A DNA stretch of 64,000 nucleotides from CAWIHS01 sp963836005 (GTDB lineage Bacteria > Pseudomonadota > Gammaproteobacteria > GRL18). The stretch is from positions 248,001 to 312,000 of the forward strand of contig CAWIHS010000002.1 in assembly GCA_963836005.1 (NCBI GenBank), written 5' to 3'. Of this stretch, positions 26,451-35,420 are shown in pieces; position 1 is the stretch's first letter, and each line of letters starts with the position of its first letter. Under the pieces are notes generated by a model that saw only the letters and a list, made by a program, of their open reading frames with translations, ran no database searches and was not told the DNA's origin. The position numbers and the translations under genes were made by a program.

Positions 26451-26806
26451 ATTTAAATCTTATTCCTGAATAACCCAGTTTCTTAACCAGCGCGACCAGG
26501 GTGCTTGCTCATACTCATACAGCTTTTTACGGCTTTATTCATAGCCATTTCGGGGGTAAAGCCGAAATGTGCTGATGCAGAGCCATTCTCATCAATAGCT
26601 GGATTCAGTGCATTGACTCGCTGCAAGTTTAACTAGTGTCCAGGCATTTTTAAATGGGCACTGGTGGCACAGGGATCTGCTAGCATTAATAATCATGACC
26701 AATCATTGAAAATGCGGCCAAAAGAAATCACACTTTTTCTTTGGCGTTGCATAATATATTTATAGATGGAAACTAACTGAGTTATTGTGCCCGACAGTTA
26801 CAGTTA
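26451..26806. other. Intergenic stretch between phoU and CBS gene, with a family C fragment
   Basis: No gene that I support. On the minus strand about 26595-26640 matches the family C start (TCAATGCACTGAATC). A minus-strand open frame of about 46 codons (26494-26632) lacks a good start and runs through this repeat. Confidence 0.45.
26595..26640 (-). repeat. Family C repeat, partial inverted copy
   Basis: The reverse complement reads AGTTAAACTTGCAGCGAG then TCAATGCACTGAATC, matching the conserved left end of the copies at 6821, 7965 and 55818. Confidence 0.55.
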
Positions 26807-27238
26807 TTAAGTGTCTTCGAAAAATTCCATCTGTTCTATAAGATCTATGGCAACTCCGACAAAATCAGTATCGGTTATAATCCCTAGCAGCTGGTTATTG
26901 TCTACCACCGGCAAGCAACCATATTTATATTTTTGAATCTTAAGTCCTGCACTTCTTAACGGCTCATTGGGGTGAACATAAGCTATCTTGCAGGACATGA
27001 TCTGTGTGACAGATACCGCGCTTTCATCGATAGCCTGATTATCCCCATCATCCAGAGCAGAGGCCTGTGCTCTAAGAATGTCTCGTTGAGTGACTATTCC
27101 TACCGGGGCAAGATCGTCATCGACAATCGGTATGTGGCGTATATTTTCTGTCCTCATAAGCTCTCTGGCGGCAGAAATGCTAGCCGAACTTTTTAGTGTT
27201 ATGAGTTCTGTTGACATGGCTTCACTCACAGTGATCAT
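26807..27238 (-). CDS. Stand-alone CBS-domain-pair protein
   Basis: 143 residues consisting of two CBS domains. The first begins VSEAMSTELITLKSSASISAARELM with IPIVDDDLAPVGIVTQRDIL. The second has SVTQIMSCKIAYVHPNEPLRSAGLKI with GCLPVVDNNQLLGIITDTDFV. CBS pairs bind adenine nucleotides and sense energy charge, but the partner is not encoded here. The ATG at 27238 has CAGGA about nine bases upstream; an in-frame ATG 18 bases earlier would overlap that site. Confidence 0.88.
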   Translation of the reverse strand: MITVSEAMSTELITLKSSASISAARELMRTENIRHIPIVDDDLAPVGIVTQRDILRAQASALDDGDNQAIDESAVSVTQIMSCKIAYVHPNEPLRSAGLKIQKYKYGCLPVVDNNQLLGIITDTDFVGVAIDLIEQMEFFEDT

Positions 27239-27789
27239 AATAAGTTCCTGCTTCAAAAAACAAATTATTTATAGATGCTCGTGCAGCTGTTGATCCGCTT
27301 TATAGCAGACCAAAACTGAACAAAAACGAAGTAAACGAGCATTTTGCACTGATTTTTTGACCCAAACAGTAAGTACTGGAATAATTTTGCCCGTCTCCAA
27401 CAATTATAGCCTAATCTGCAGAAATTTAGCGTTATTTAGCTAAAAGACGATAAGCTTCTTCAAAGGTGAAACAATAGTCCAGCAAATGCTCTTCACAAGG
27501 GATGATTTAAACCGCACATGGGAAGTGCATATCCTGCATTTGCAACTTGAGCAAACTGGATGGCAGTTATGCATGCTAGAGACAGGAGCCGAAGTCGTCT
27601 ATGCGGGTCAAAAATAACTGATAGTAGTCACATTCTTCAAGATTCGCGGAATAGTTACAGAAATAGTATATAATAATCTGAATGCCGCTCAGTGTGTGGT
27701 AACTCAATAGATGTATTTTTAATACTTATACGACATGCTATTAGAAACTGCCATATTGCTCAAATGACTCTTCATAATTGGAATATTCA
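27239..27789. other. Intergenic stretch with a decayed family A repeat
   Basis: No gene. 27525-27610 resembles family A internally: AACTG-GATGG-CAGTT in the hairpin position, then ATGCATGCTAGAGACAGGAG. The remainder shows nothing I can name. Confidence 0.45.
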
Positions 27790-28704
27790 GTGCAAGCTAT
27801 TATTATCGCTGGTTGCGGTTATCTGGGAAAGAAAGTCGCCTTTCAACTGATGCATCAACATCGCTGTGAGGCTAAAAATATCCTGCCGCTGGTCAGCAGT
27901 CCTGGCAGTGCCGAGGCCTGTCAGCGGGTCGGATTGTCAGCTCTAACTGTGGATCTCGATAAGACTTTAACAGCGCAGCAGATAGCTCCCTTGAGCCAGG
28001 CATTCAGTCACACAGCACCGATAATTTTTTATTTTATTCCCCCTCCTTCGCGTGGAGCCAGCGATACCCGCGCCCTGCGGTTTATTGATCTGTTGTCTGA
28101 CATCTCAGCTCTCCAGGATACAACACCTGCTGCAAAAATCATTTTAATCAGTACCACAGGCGTTTATGGGAATTGTCACGGTCAATGGGTTGATGAAACC
28201 ACATCATTGAAGCCACAGACAGATCGTGCCAGACGAAGGGTTGATGCAGAGCAGCAATTTCAAGCCTATTGCCGTCACCAGCATATCCCTCTGGTTATTC
28301 TGCGTGTGGCAGGTATCTATGCAGCAGACAGGTTACCTTTGCAGCGCCTTAGAGAACAACAACCGATCGTGCGGGAAGAAGATTCTCCTTCCAGCAATCG
28401 CATTCATGCCGAAGATCTGGTAACAGTGTGTATTCGTGCAGCAGAAAACCCATTAATTACAGGGATCTATAATTGTGCAGACGGTCATCCGACAACCATG
28501 TATGATTATTTTATGCGTGTTGCCAGAATCTGCCAGTTACCTGAGCCCCCAGTCATCAGCCTGGACGAAGCCCGCAGCCGACTTTCTGCCGGAATGTTGT
28601 CCTATATGAACGAATCTCGCCGAATAGATAACCGTAAAATGCTCAAAGATTTTAAGCTTCAATTAAAATACCCATCTCTAAACGAGGGTCTCTGTGGCAA
28701 ATAA
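27790..28704 (+). CDS. NAD(P)-binding epimerase/dehydratase-like protein (YeeZ-type extended SDR)
   Basis: About 304 residues with an N-terminal Rossmann fold (IIIAGCGYLGKKVAFQL). The substrate-side motif ISTTGVYGNCHGQWVDE is like that of extended SDR epimerases, and RVAGIYAADRLPLQRL and SSNRIHAEDLVTVC are SDR substrate-domain motifs. The YxxxK catalytic pair is not in the usual place (RRRVDAE stands there), as in YeeZ-like proteins, so true dehydrogenase or epimerase activity is doubtful. The start is most likely GTG at 27790 with TTGGA seven bases upstream; a TTG at 27778 is the alternative. Monocistronic. Confidence 0.8.
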   Translation: MQAIIIAGCGYLGKKVAFQLMHQHRCEAKNILPLVSSPGSAEACQRVGLSALTVDLDKTLTAQQIAPLSQAFSHTAPIIFYFIPPPSRGASDTRALRFIDLLSDISALQDTTPAAKIILISTTGVYGNCHGQWVDETTSLKPQTDRARRRVDAEQQFQAYCRHQHIPLVILRVAGIYAADRLPLQRLREQQPIVREEDSPSSNRIHAEDLVTVCIRAAENPLITGIYNCADGHPTTMYDYFMRVARICQLPEPPVISLDEARSRLSAGMLSYMNESRRIDNRKMLKDFKLQLKYPSLNEGLCGK

Positions 28705-29252
28705 ACCCTATTGTATATTAATAGGTAGGTACTTAAGCAAAATCAGGTGCGGATAATCGAGTATTTGTTCCAGAAGACGCCGTAAATACTTCCATGGTCG
28801 TTCCCGGCTTCCTGCCTCCCACGGCACTTATACTTCCATGTATGTCGTAGGCTTGAATGTGGCATCCATGCCACATACACTTGACCTGCAAGGACGACTT
28901 CGGCTCCTGCCTCTCGCATGCATTTCCACCATCCATGGTGGTCATGTAGGGAATGCAGATCACGCAGGAGCAATTATCTGCCTTCCACAAACACTCAATT
29001 ATCCTTAAGTACCCAGGTATGATGGTATATTAGAGTATTATTTAGGATGAAATCAGCGATAGTGGACTGGAACAAAACCCAGAACTATACTATGTTATTG
29101 GTAACTTGAGAATAAAGACATTGCATGTTCTGCATTTATTTCCACCAGCTTGATCTATAACAGGTATTTATCGTGACTTGCTTCAATATGTTTGCCTGTT
29201 CTAGTAGCATCAGAAGATTAATATTTTAAACCCTGACCAGAAGTGACTGCAC
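28705..29252. other. Intergenic region dominated by a long repeat element
   Basis: 28729-29012 is the variant-end copy of family A. From 29013 to 29252 I see no gene, only AT-rich sequence preceding moaA. Confidence 0.5.
28729..29012. repeat. Family A interior with GTACTTAAG ends (variant II), long copy
   Basis: Ends are GTACTTAAG (28729-28737) and CTTAAGTAC (29004-29012), unlike the GTAACT ends of the main family. The interior is the same: the CTTCCATGTATGTCGTAGGC segment, GTGGC-ATCCAT-GCCAC, the palindrome CCACC-ATCCAT-GGTGG (28926-28941) and the GCAGAT...ATCTGC hairpin. The flanks do not show a convincing target duplication. Confidence 0.82.
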
Positions 29253-30236
29253 ATGAGCTTAGTCGATCAATACAACAGGACCATAAGATACTTACGTTTA
29301 TCCGTGACCGACCGCTGTGATCTGCGCTGCTTTTACTGCATGCCCAATGATTACCGTGACTTTAAAGAACCTGATGAATGGTTAAGTTTTGCTGAAATTG
29401 AACGCGTCATTACCTCCTTTACACGCCTGGGAGTCACTTCCGTTCGGATCACCGGCGGAGAACCGCTGGTGCGCCATGATCTGCCTGTACTGGTAAAAAA
29501 TCTGGCTGCAGTACCCGGCCTTGAGGATCTCTCACTCAGTACTAACGCCACTCGCCTGGCTAAAAACGCTGCAATACTCAAAGAATCTGGTATTGCCCGC
29601 ATTAATGTCAGCCTCGATACCATCGATCCGGTGAAATTCAAGAAAATCACCCAGGGTAAACTGGAAAAAATAATTGATGGCCTGATGGCAGCTAAAAAGG
29701 CCGGCATTCACCCCATAAAAATCAATATGGTCATTATGAAAGGCGTAAATGATGACGATGTAGAAGATATGGTCAACTTCTGTATACAAAATGGTTTCAC
29801 TCTGCGCTTTATTGAAACTATGCCCATCGGTGACAGTGGCAGAAATGCTTTAGATTACTTTATTGATTTACATGAGATAGAAGCCCAATTGGGTGAAAAA
29901 TTTGATTTAATTCCCACCGTCATACCCGGCGTCGGCGCTGGACCAGCACGTTATGTGCAGGTGGCTGGAACTGATTTTAACATCGGCTTCATTACCCCTA
30001 TATCTCAGCACTTTTGCGACACCTGCAACCGGGTACGTATGGTTGCTGACGGCACACTGTACATGTGTCTGGGAGATGAGCATAAATTTGAGCTGCGCCC
30101 GTTGCTGCGTGGCGGTATCAGTGACGAAGCTCTGGATCAAGTGATCCGTGATGCCATAAATATGAAACCCCTGAAACATGAATTTAACGAAAAACCAGAA
30201 AAAGTCGTTCGTTTTATGTCCATGACGGGAGGCTAA
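29253..30236 (+). CDS. moaA: GTP 3',8-cyclase MoaA
   Basis: Radical SAM enzyme starting molybdenum cofactor synthesis from GTP. 327 residues. The N-terminal cluster is in SVTDRCDLRCFYCMP. RITGGEPLVRHDL and the C-terminal FCDTCNRVRMVADG cluster motif, with a final CLGDE, are intact. The C-terminal Gly-Gly (SMTGG) required in MoaA is present. No other moa gene is adjacent. Confidence 0.96.
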   Translation: MSLVDQYNRTIRYLRLSVTDRCDLRCFYCMPNDYRDFKEPDEWLSFAEIERVITSFTRLGVTSVRITGGEPLVRHDLPVLVKNLAAVPGLEDLSLSTNATRLAKNAAILKESGIARINVSLDTIDPVKFKKITQGKLEKIIDGLMAAKKAGIHPIKINMVIMKGVNDDDVEDMVNFCIQNGFTLRFIETMPIGDSGRNALDYFIDLHEIEAQLGEKFDLIPTVIPGVGAGPARYVQVAGTDFNIGFITPISQHFCDTCNRVRMVADGTLYMCLGDEHKFELRPLLRGGISDEALDQVIRDAINMKPLKHEFNEKPEKVVRFMSMTGG

Positions 30237-30886
30237 TTGACGGCTCTATAAGAATGCTGCACACGGTTATAAAGTGTTAAAAATCTATCTTCTGCATCCA
30301 ATCTCATAACCTTTGCGATATATCATTTCTTTTTTCTCTTTCTCGTGACAAAAATCAATTCCACCTCTTCTTTAATTCAACGGTTTTTAGCTACAATGGC
30401 AGTCATCTTAAAGCATTTATCCTGAATATTTCGGTTTAACCGTAACCAGAGCAATCAAGATGCTGAAAATACAAAGTTGGAGTTAATTTAGCTTTATCCA
30501 TAGCCGCCCTCAGGATGAATCCAGAATGTTCTGCAACATCGTGAAGCTTCCGTGCAACAAATGCTCGCACGGCTTGTGGACGATTAAGGCTACTTGCGGT
30601 CATGCATGAGACAGAGCGCCAGCAGGAACCGCTGCCGAACTTATTTAACTGATTTATAGAGGCTCATGTGAAGCAGAAGCTCAGGGGCAGGAATTATTCT
30701 TTAAGATTGAATTCTTTAGCCTGAACTCTTCTAAACATTATTATCAATTTACAGGGATAGTTACAAAATTAATCATTGTACTGCATGTCAGGTTTAAAAT
30801 TTGCATTTTGGCTGATTTTAAATGCTGACAGAAAGTGCAGAGACATAATTTTGTAAGCTCCTTTTTAAAACTCGGGTATAAAAAAA
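30237..30886. other. 650-bp intergenic stretch without a recognised gene
   Basis: Nothing coding is supported. 30570-30593 holds a short inverted repeat (CCGTGC...GCACGG). 30600-30640 may be an eroded family A fragment (GCATGAGACAGAGCGCCAGCAGG). The rest is AT-rich. Confidence 0.4.
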
Positions 30887-31360
30887 ATGGGTGTATCAGA
30901 AAACAATGCTCACTATGGCCATCGTTTACGTGTGTATCGTAAAATTGGTGATGTTATTTATGATGAAGTTTATTATCTGACCGAAAATGGCCGGCCTGTC
31001 ACTAAAAAAAGAGAACGAGAAATCCGTTCTCAAGCTAAATCCCGCGATAAAGAGCTGTTGCAGATTCAGTCTGAGTTTATCGAAGAACACAAGGCCGCCA
31101 ATCCTGTCAAGTTCCATAGTGACGGAAAAATTGTTGGTCTGACGCGTCAGCAACAGCAGGATAAAGGCAGGACAGTAGATATATTTAAACTCAGGATCCG
31201 CCTGCCTGATGGTAAAATTTCCTGGGGAAGTATCAGCATTGACCTGCATGGATTTGATGCCGCCTATCAGCACTCCATTGAGCGAATTGCTGAATTACTG
31301 CATATCAACAAGCGCACCAAAATTTATCGTAAAATGAAAGCAGCAAAGAGTGCGTATTAA
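30887..31360 (+). CDS. Hypothetical protein, unrecognised
   Basis: 157 residues, strongly basic (KKREREIRSQAKSRDKELLQ; C-terminal KRTKIYRKMKAAKSAY). No membrane helix, signal or cysteine cluster is seen. The middle looks like a beta-rich domain (IFKLRIRLPDGKISWGSISIDLHG). It reads as a soluble cytoplasmic protein. It is eight bases upstream of trmL and co-directional, so the two are probably co-transcribed, which hints at an RNA-related context; this is inference only. Confidence 0.7.
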   Translation: MGVSENNAHYGHRLRVYRKIGDVIYDEVYYLTENGRPVTKKREREIRSQAKSRDKELLQIQSEFIEEHKAANPVKFHSDGKIVGLTRQQQQDKGRTVDIFKLRIRLPDGKISWGSISIDLHGFDAAYQHSIERIAELLHINKRTKIYRKMKAAKSAY

Positions 31361-31368
31361 ACAACAAC

Positions 31369-31842
31369 ATGATCAATGTTGTTTTATTCGAACCTGAAAT
31401 CCCGCCTAATACAGGCAATATCATACGCCTGTGTGCAAATGCCGGTATGCAGTTGCACCTGATAGAACCTCTGGGTTTTGATCTGGACGATAAAAAAATG
31501 CGCCGCGCCGGCCTCGATTATCATGAATATACCAATGTCAGTATACACCGTGACTTCGAATCTTTGCTAACTTCTGCGCTAAACCATAGCGTTTCACAAC
31601 GCATTTTTGCCTGTACGACCAAAGGCTCGGTGGCGTACACCCGGCCGAACTATCAGGCAGGCGATTATCTGCTCTTCGGTCCGGAAACCCGTGGACTGCC
31701 AGAGCACATTCTAAATAGCGACAAGATCGCGCAACGCATTCGTATACCCATGAAGCATGATAGCCGCAGTATAAATTTATCTAATGCCGTCGCTATTATT
31801 GTCTATGAAGCCTGGCGGCAGCTGGACTTTTACGGCAGCTGA
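31369..31842 (+). CDS. trmL: tRNA (cytidine/uridine34-2'-O)-methyltransferase TrmL
   Basis: SPOUT methyltransferase modifying the wobble base of tRNA-Leu. 157 residues as usual. The family motifs are NIIRLCANAG, LLFGPETRGLP and IRIPMKHDSRSINLSNAVAIIVYE, which form the trefoil knot SAM site. Converges on gpsA; in E. coli trmL is part of the same neighbourhood (gpsA, secB). Confidence 0.95.
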   Translation: MINVVLFEPEIPPNTGNIIRLCANAGMQLHLIEPLGFDLDDKKMRRAGLDYHEYTNVSIHRDFESLLTSALNHSVSQRIFACTTKGSVAYTRPNYQAGDYLLFGPETRGLPEHILNSDKIAQRIRIPMKHDSRSINLSNAVAIIVYEAWRQLDFYGS

Positions 31843-31924
31843 GTTTCCTGGTTTCCTTCTACAGTCGGCCCCGTATAGTGAATGCATAATGCAGAGTCCA
31901 CGCATAAATTTTCAGGAAAGCTAT

Positions 31925-32926
31925 TTATTCAGAAGTGTATTCCCTCGATAACAGATTGCGTACTGCCTGTTCAGGGGATAAATTTTCATATAAGACCAGG
32001 TAAACCTGCTCGGTAATAGGCATTTCAATGCCCCTTTGACTGGCCAGCATATGAATCAGCAAGGCGGCCTGAACGCCTTCCACTACCTGCTGTATTTGTT
32101 CCTTGGCCTGTGCTACTGTCAGGCCATTACCAATAGCCAGCCCCAGGCGTCGATTTCGGGACTGATTATCTGTGCAGGTAAGCAGTAAATCTCCAAGACC
32201 GGATAAGCCCATTAAAGTTCTGCTATCTCCACCCAGGTTGTCAGCCAGGCGCATGATTTCAGAAAGTCCACGGGTGATCAGTGCTGAACGTGAATTAGCC
32301 CCAAAACCGAGACCATCAGCAATCCCTGCAGCAATAGCAATTACATTTTTGGCTGCACCGCCAACTTCAACACCAGTAATATCCCGGCTGACATAGGGAC
32401 GAAAAGTAGCATTACGTAATAACTGCGAAAAATGCTGTGCATACTCAGGGTGGTTTGACGCCACAACGACAGCGGTTGGCAGCCCATCGGCAACTTCTTT
32501 TGCAAACGTCGGACCCGAAATAGCAGCCATATCAATATTAACATCAAATTCTTCGGCTACAACCTGATGCAAAAGCTCCTGAGTTTTACTTTCAATGCCT
32601 TTTGTAGCCCAGGCAATCTGTTTAAGCTCGGGCTTGAATGTTTTTATAGCTTCGAGGGTTTCACGAAATGCATGACTAGGTACTACCACGAGCAGATCAT
32701 CAGTTTGTTTTAGTACCTCACCAAGATCACTACTGACAGTCAGGCTATCAGGGAATTGATGCTCCGGCAGAAAAAAACAATTATGACCTGCGGCTTTCAT
32801 AGCGGAGATTTTTTTCCGGTTTCTCCCCCAAAGCTGAACCTGATGTCCATTACGGGCCAGCAAAATAGCCAGCGCAGTTCCCCAGGAACCCGCACCTAAT
32901 ACTGCTATCTTGTTAAGATTGTTCAT
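31925..32926 (-). CDS. gpsA: Glycerol-3-phosphate dehydrogenase [NAD(P)+] GpsA
   Basis: Reduces dihydroxyacetone phosphate to sn-glycerol 3-phosphate for phospholipid synthesis. 333 residues. GAGSWGTALAILLARNGHQVQLW is the NAD site. AISGPTFAKEVADGLPTA and the catalytic lysine in GGAAKNVIAIAAGIADGLGFG are intact, as is LSGLGDLLLTCT. Follows secB by about 20 bp. Confidence 0.97.
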   Translation of the reverse strand: MNNLNKIAVLGAGSWGTALAILLARNGHQVQLWGRNRKKISAMKAAGHNCFFLPEHQFPDSLTVSSDLGEVLKQTDDLLVVVPSHAFRETLEAIKTFKPELKQIAWATKGIESKTQELLHQVVAEEFDVNIDMAAISGPTFAKEVADGLPTAVVVASNHPEYAQHFSQLLRNATFRPYVSRDITGVEVGGAAKNVIAIAAGIADGLGFGANSRSALITRGLSEIMRLADNLGGDSRTLMGLSGLGDLLLTCTDNQSRNRRLGLAIGNGLTVAQAKEQIQQVVEGVQAALLIHMLASQRGIEMPITEQVYLVLYENLSPEQAVRNLLSREYTSE

Positions 32927-32948
32927 ATTCAGCCTGATTGACTAGTGA

Positions 32949-33446
32949 TTAGTGTACCGCGTCAGTATTTTCCTTTTCTGCCTGCTGACGTTTCTGATCC
33001 AGATGCTGCGCATAAATAGCATCGAAGTTGACCGGCTGCAGAATTAGTTGCGGAAAACCACCCTTGTTGACCAGATCAGAGATCACTTCGCGCGCATAGG
33101 GGAAAAGAATATTTGGACAATAACTACCCAGCATACCGTCCTTTTGAGCATTTTCAAACCCGCTGATGCTAAAAACACCGGCCTGTTGAATTTCTACTAG
33201 GAATGCAGTCTTTTCCTTGACCTTGCTAGTTGCTGTCACCGTCAATACAACCTCATAGACGTTTTCCGCCAGTGGATTCACACTTGTGTGCAAATCCAGT
33301 TTTACTTCAGGTTCCCATTGCTCAGTAAAAAGCTGTGGTGAGTTTGGTGTTTCAAAAGAAATGTCCTTGCTGTAGATTTTTTGGATGCCAAACTGCTGCT
33401 GTGGCTGCTCATTGGTTGCTTTTTCTTCTGACGGTTTATCGGTCAT
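32949..33446 (-). CDS. secB: Protein-export chaperone SecB
   Basis: Tetrameric chaperone that holds precursors unfolded for SecA. 165 residues. It shows IQKIYSKDISFETPNSP at the N-terminus and NILFPYAREVISDLVNKGGFPQLILQPVNF, the SecB signature. A hydrophilic Glu/Lys-rich tail ends the protein. Between trxC and gpsA. Confidence 0.97.
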   Translation of the reverse strand: MTDKPSEEKATNEQPQQQFGIQKIYSKDISFETPNSPQLFTEQWEPEVKLDLHTSVNPLAENVYEVVLTVTATSKVKEKTAFLVEIQQAGVFSISGFENAQKDGMLGSYCPNILFPYAREVISDLVNKGGFPQLILQPVNFDAIYAQHLDQKRQQAEKENTDAVH

Positions 33447-33506
33447 GAGTTTCTATCCTGATTGAGTATTTTTCTGAATGGTTACGACGAAACTGAGTTA
33501 TTCAGG

Positions 33507-33941
33507 TTACAGGTGCTGCTGCACCCAGCGGATCAGATTGCTTTGATCCATTGCACCGGCCTGACGGGTAATTTCTTTGCCATTTTTAAACAGGGCTATG
33601 GTTGGGATACTGCGAATGGCATATTGCGCAGCCAGCGACTGCTCGACTTCTGTATTAATCTTAACCAGTTCGAGCTGATGCTGGAAATGTTGCGCAGTTT
33701 GTTCAAACACAGGAGCCATCATTTTACAGGGCCCGCACCAGGGTGCCCAAAAATCAACCAGTATGGGTAAATCATTTTTCTGAATATGTTTATTGAATCT
33801 TGCAGCATTTAATTCTAGCGGCTTTCCCGGTAAAAGTAATTGCTTGCATTTGCCACATTTTCCTCCAGCAGCCAATCTATCCATGGGAATGCGGTTAATA
33901 CTGTCACAACGGGGACAAACAATATGTACTGAATCACTCAC
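33507..33941 (-). CDS. trxC: Thioredoxin 2 (TrxC)
   Basis: 144 residues. N-terminal zinc ribbon (CPRCDSINR and CGKCKQ) followed by a thioredoxin domain with the active site WAPWCGPCKMMAP. The zinc ribbon distinguishes TrxC from TrxA; TrxC is an oxidative-stress-responsive disulfide reductase. I prefer the GTG at 33941, which has AGGAG seven bases upstream, to an ATG 36 bases earlier that would engulf that site. Its presence between grxC and secB is an addition to the usual yibN-grxC-secB order. Confidence 0.92.
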   Translation of the reverse strand: MSDSVHIVCPRCDSINRIPMDRLAAGGKCGKCKQLLLPGKPLELNAARFNKHIQKNDLPILVDFWAPWCGPCKMMAPVFEQTAQHFQHQLELVKINTEVEQSLAAQYAIRSIPTIALFKNGKEITRQAGAMDQSNLIRWVQQHL

Positions 33942-34034
33942 TGCTTTACTCCTGAAAAGTTTCCTGTCACTTTTCATATCATAATTGGGGCAAAATTAGT
34001 GCCATTCAAGAAAGCTGCGCTTTTATACGAGGCA

Positions 34035-34313
34035 TTATTTAATGCTGGGGAATAACAATTCGTCAAGATTGCCTGCGGATTCCAGAGCAAACAAATCATC
34101 ACAGCCGCCTACATGATGATCGCCGATAAAAATTTGCGGCACCGAGGTAACTCCGTTGCTTTTTTCTATCATCACCTCACGAAGTTCGGGCTTTGCCCCC
34201 ACATCAATCTCTTCGTATTCTACTTCCTTGGCATTTAAAAGTCCTTTTGCACGCACACAGTAGGGACAAAACTGGGTTAAATAAATGCTGATTTTGGCCT
34301 GTGATCTTGACAT
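34035..34313 (-). CDS. grxC: Glutaredoxin 3 (GrxC)
   Basis: 92 residues with the CPYC redox motif (TQFCPYCVRAKGLL), TSVPQIFIGDHHVGG and the glutathione-binding GCDDLFAL. Glutathione-dependent disulfide reductase. Start directly abuts the rhodanese stop. Confidence 0.95.
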   Translation of the reverse strand: MSRSQAKISIYLTQFCPYCVRAKGLLNAKEVEYEEIDVGAKPELREVMIEKSNGVTSVPQIFIGDHHVGGCDDLFALESAGNLDELLFPSIK

Positions 34314-34733
34314 TTAAGCACCTTTTTTCATAGGCAGGTTGTCATTTTCCCATGCCAGCACCCCGCCGCGCAGGTTATGAACTTTATCAAAACCTTTTCT
34401 CTTTAACATGCTGCAGGCTCTGCCTGAGCGGCTGCCGGAACGACACCCCATGACAACGTTACTATTTTTGTATTTACCGAGCTCATCTATTCGTGATGAC
34501 AGCTGACTGAGGGGAATATGTATGGAATTTTTTATGTGGCCCTGCTGATATTCCTTGTCTTCTCTGACATCAACGATGATCACATCCTTTTCATGACTCA
34601 TCATCTGTACCAGCTGCTGCGGACCAATATCAAAACTGGACTTCAAGAATGAATTGATGATCAATCCCAGTAAAAAAAACCACATCAGGATCATTATCCA
34701 GTTTGTGGTGACAAACTCATTCAAAATTTCCAT
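34314..34733 (-). CDS. Membrane-anchored rhodanese-like protein (YibN type)
   Basis: 139 residues. An N-terminal helix (WIMILMWFFLLGLIINSFL) anchors a cytoplasmic rhodanese domain. The active-site loop is CRSGSRSGRA (cysteine in MGCRSGSRSG, about residue 97), preceded by VREDKEYQQGHIKNSIHIP. Such domains transfer sulfane sulfur through a cysteine persulfide. Its position upstream of grxC is the E. coli yibN context. The nearby ArsR persulfide-type regulator makes sulfur control plausible. Confidence 0.92.
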   Translation of the reverse strand: MEILNEFVTTNWIMILMWFFLLGLIINSFLKSSFDIGPQQLVQMMSHEKDVIIVDVREDKEYQQGHIKNSIHIPLSQLSSRIDELGKYKNSNVVMGCRSGSRSGRACSMLKRKGFDKVHNLRGGVLAWENDNLPMKKGA

Positions 34734-34910
34734 GACCTATATACCATCAAATTATTATCGATAAACCGAAACACAGTGATACCGATGAAAGCACAGAGAT
34801 ACCTTTACAAGCGCCGATAAAACCTGTCAGAGTCTGAAAAAGTGTTTCGGTCGTAAATTATTTTAATCGATATAAAAGGGAGAAGATACTCGCCCCGTAA
34901 TGATTCAACT

Positions 34911-34953
34911 GACTGATAGTCTCAAAACTATGCAACTGCAGAGACTATCAGTC
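34911..34953. repeat. Perfect 13-bp inverted repeat between arsR-type gene and rhodanese gene
   Basis: GACTGATAGTCTC (34911-34923) and GAGACTATCAGTC (34941-34953) with a 17-base loop. It lies 56 bp beyond the stop of the ArsR gene and about 180 bp before the rhodanese start, on the same strand. No U-run follows, so it is either a non-canonical terminator or an operator. Confidence 0.6.
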
Positions 34954-35008
34954 GATAAACGAGGTAGCATAACAAAAATGTGCGGAGATGAAAAACGAAT
35001 TTAAGCCG

Positions 35009-35359
35009 CTATGATCCCAATGAGCAAAAAACGTCTCTCATCATGCCGATAAGTCGTAATGTTCTGGCATCACCCACACGGTAATAAACACGATTCGCGT
35101 CTTTTCTTGAGGCCAGAATACCTTTGTCTCGCAAAATCGCCAGATGTTGTGAGATGTTACTTTGTGAAGTTCCAACTTTTTCAACAATGTCCTGAACACT
35201 GATCTCTGAATCACCCAGAGTACAGAGTATTTTCAGTCTTAAAGGATGCGACATTGCTTTCAGTGAACGTGAAGCGCGATCAATGTCTTCATCACGGGAC
35301 ATTAAATCCAGATTCATATCGCAGCAATCTGTATCATTTAAATTGAATTGATCACCCAT
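35009..35359 (-). CDS. ArsR-family repressor of the BigR/SqrR/YgaV persulfide-sensing type
   Basis: 116 residues with winged helix (LKAMSHPLRLKILCTLGD, then SQSNISQHLAILRDKGILASRKDANRVYYRV). Two cysteines match the sensing pair of BigR/SqrR/YgaV proteins: one in ILCTL at the end of helix alpha2 and one in the C-terminal VFCSL. In those proteins the pair forms a polysulfide bridge with reactive sulfur species and releases DNA. An extra CC pair near the N-terminus (TDCCDM) is unusual. It has no arsenic-type ELCVCDL motif. I choose the ATG at 35359; an alternative lies 27 bases upstream. Next gene downstream is a rhodanese, as for ygaV-ygaP in E. coli. An inverted repeat ACAGTA-N11-TACTGT stands at 35398-35420. 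Confidence 0.83.
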   Translation of the reverse strand: MGDQFNLNDTDCCDMNLDLMSRDEDIDRASRSLKAMSHPLRLKILCTLGDSEISVQDIVEKVGTSQSNISQHLAILRDKGILASRKDANRVYYRVGDARTLRLIGMMRDVFCSLGS

Positions 35360-35397
35360 GTTAATAGTCCCCAGAATTATTCTCAAATATAATAATA

Positions 35398-35420
35398 ACA
35401 GTATACAATAATATTACTGT
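35398..35420. promoter_or_regulatory. Candidate autoregulatory operator upstream of the ArsR gene
   Basis: ACAGTA (35398-35403) and TACTGT (35415-35420) form a perfect 6-bp inverted repeat across 11 AT-rich bases, 38 bp upstream of the start, where ArsR-family repressors normally bind. Confidence 0.4.

Noticed and set aside
26494..26632. Short minus-strand frame (LQRVNALNPAIDENG... type) as a gene remnant
   Set aside because: Its first third is the family C repeat and there is no good start; kept only as a note.
28733..28990. Open reading frames translating to similar proteins (MWHGCHIQAYDIHGS... type) in several repeat copies
   Set aside because: The recurrence follows from the DNA repeat itself; frames occur on both strands, lack ribosome sites and are interrupted by copy-specific indels, while conservation tracks hairpin pairing rather than codons.
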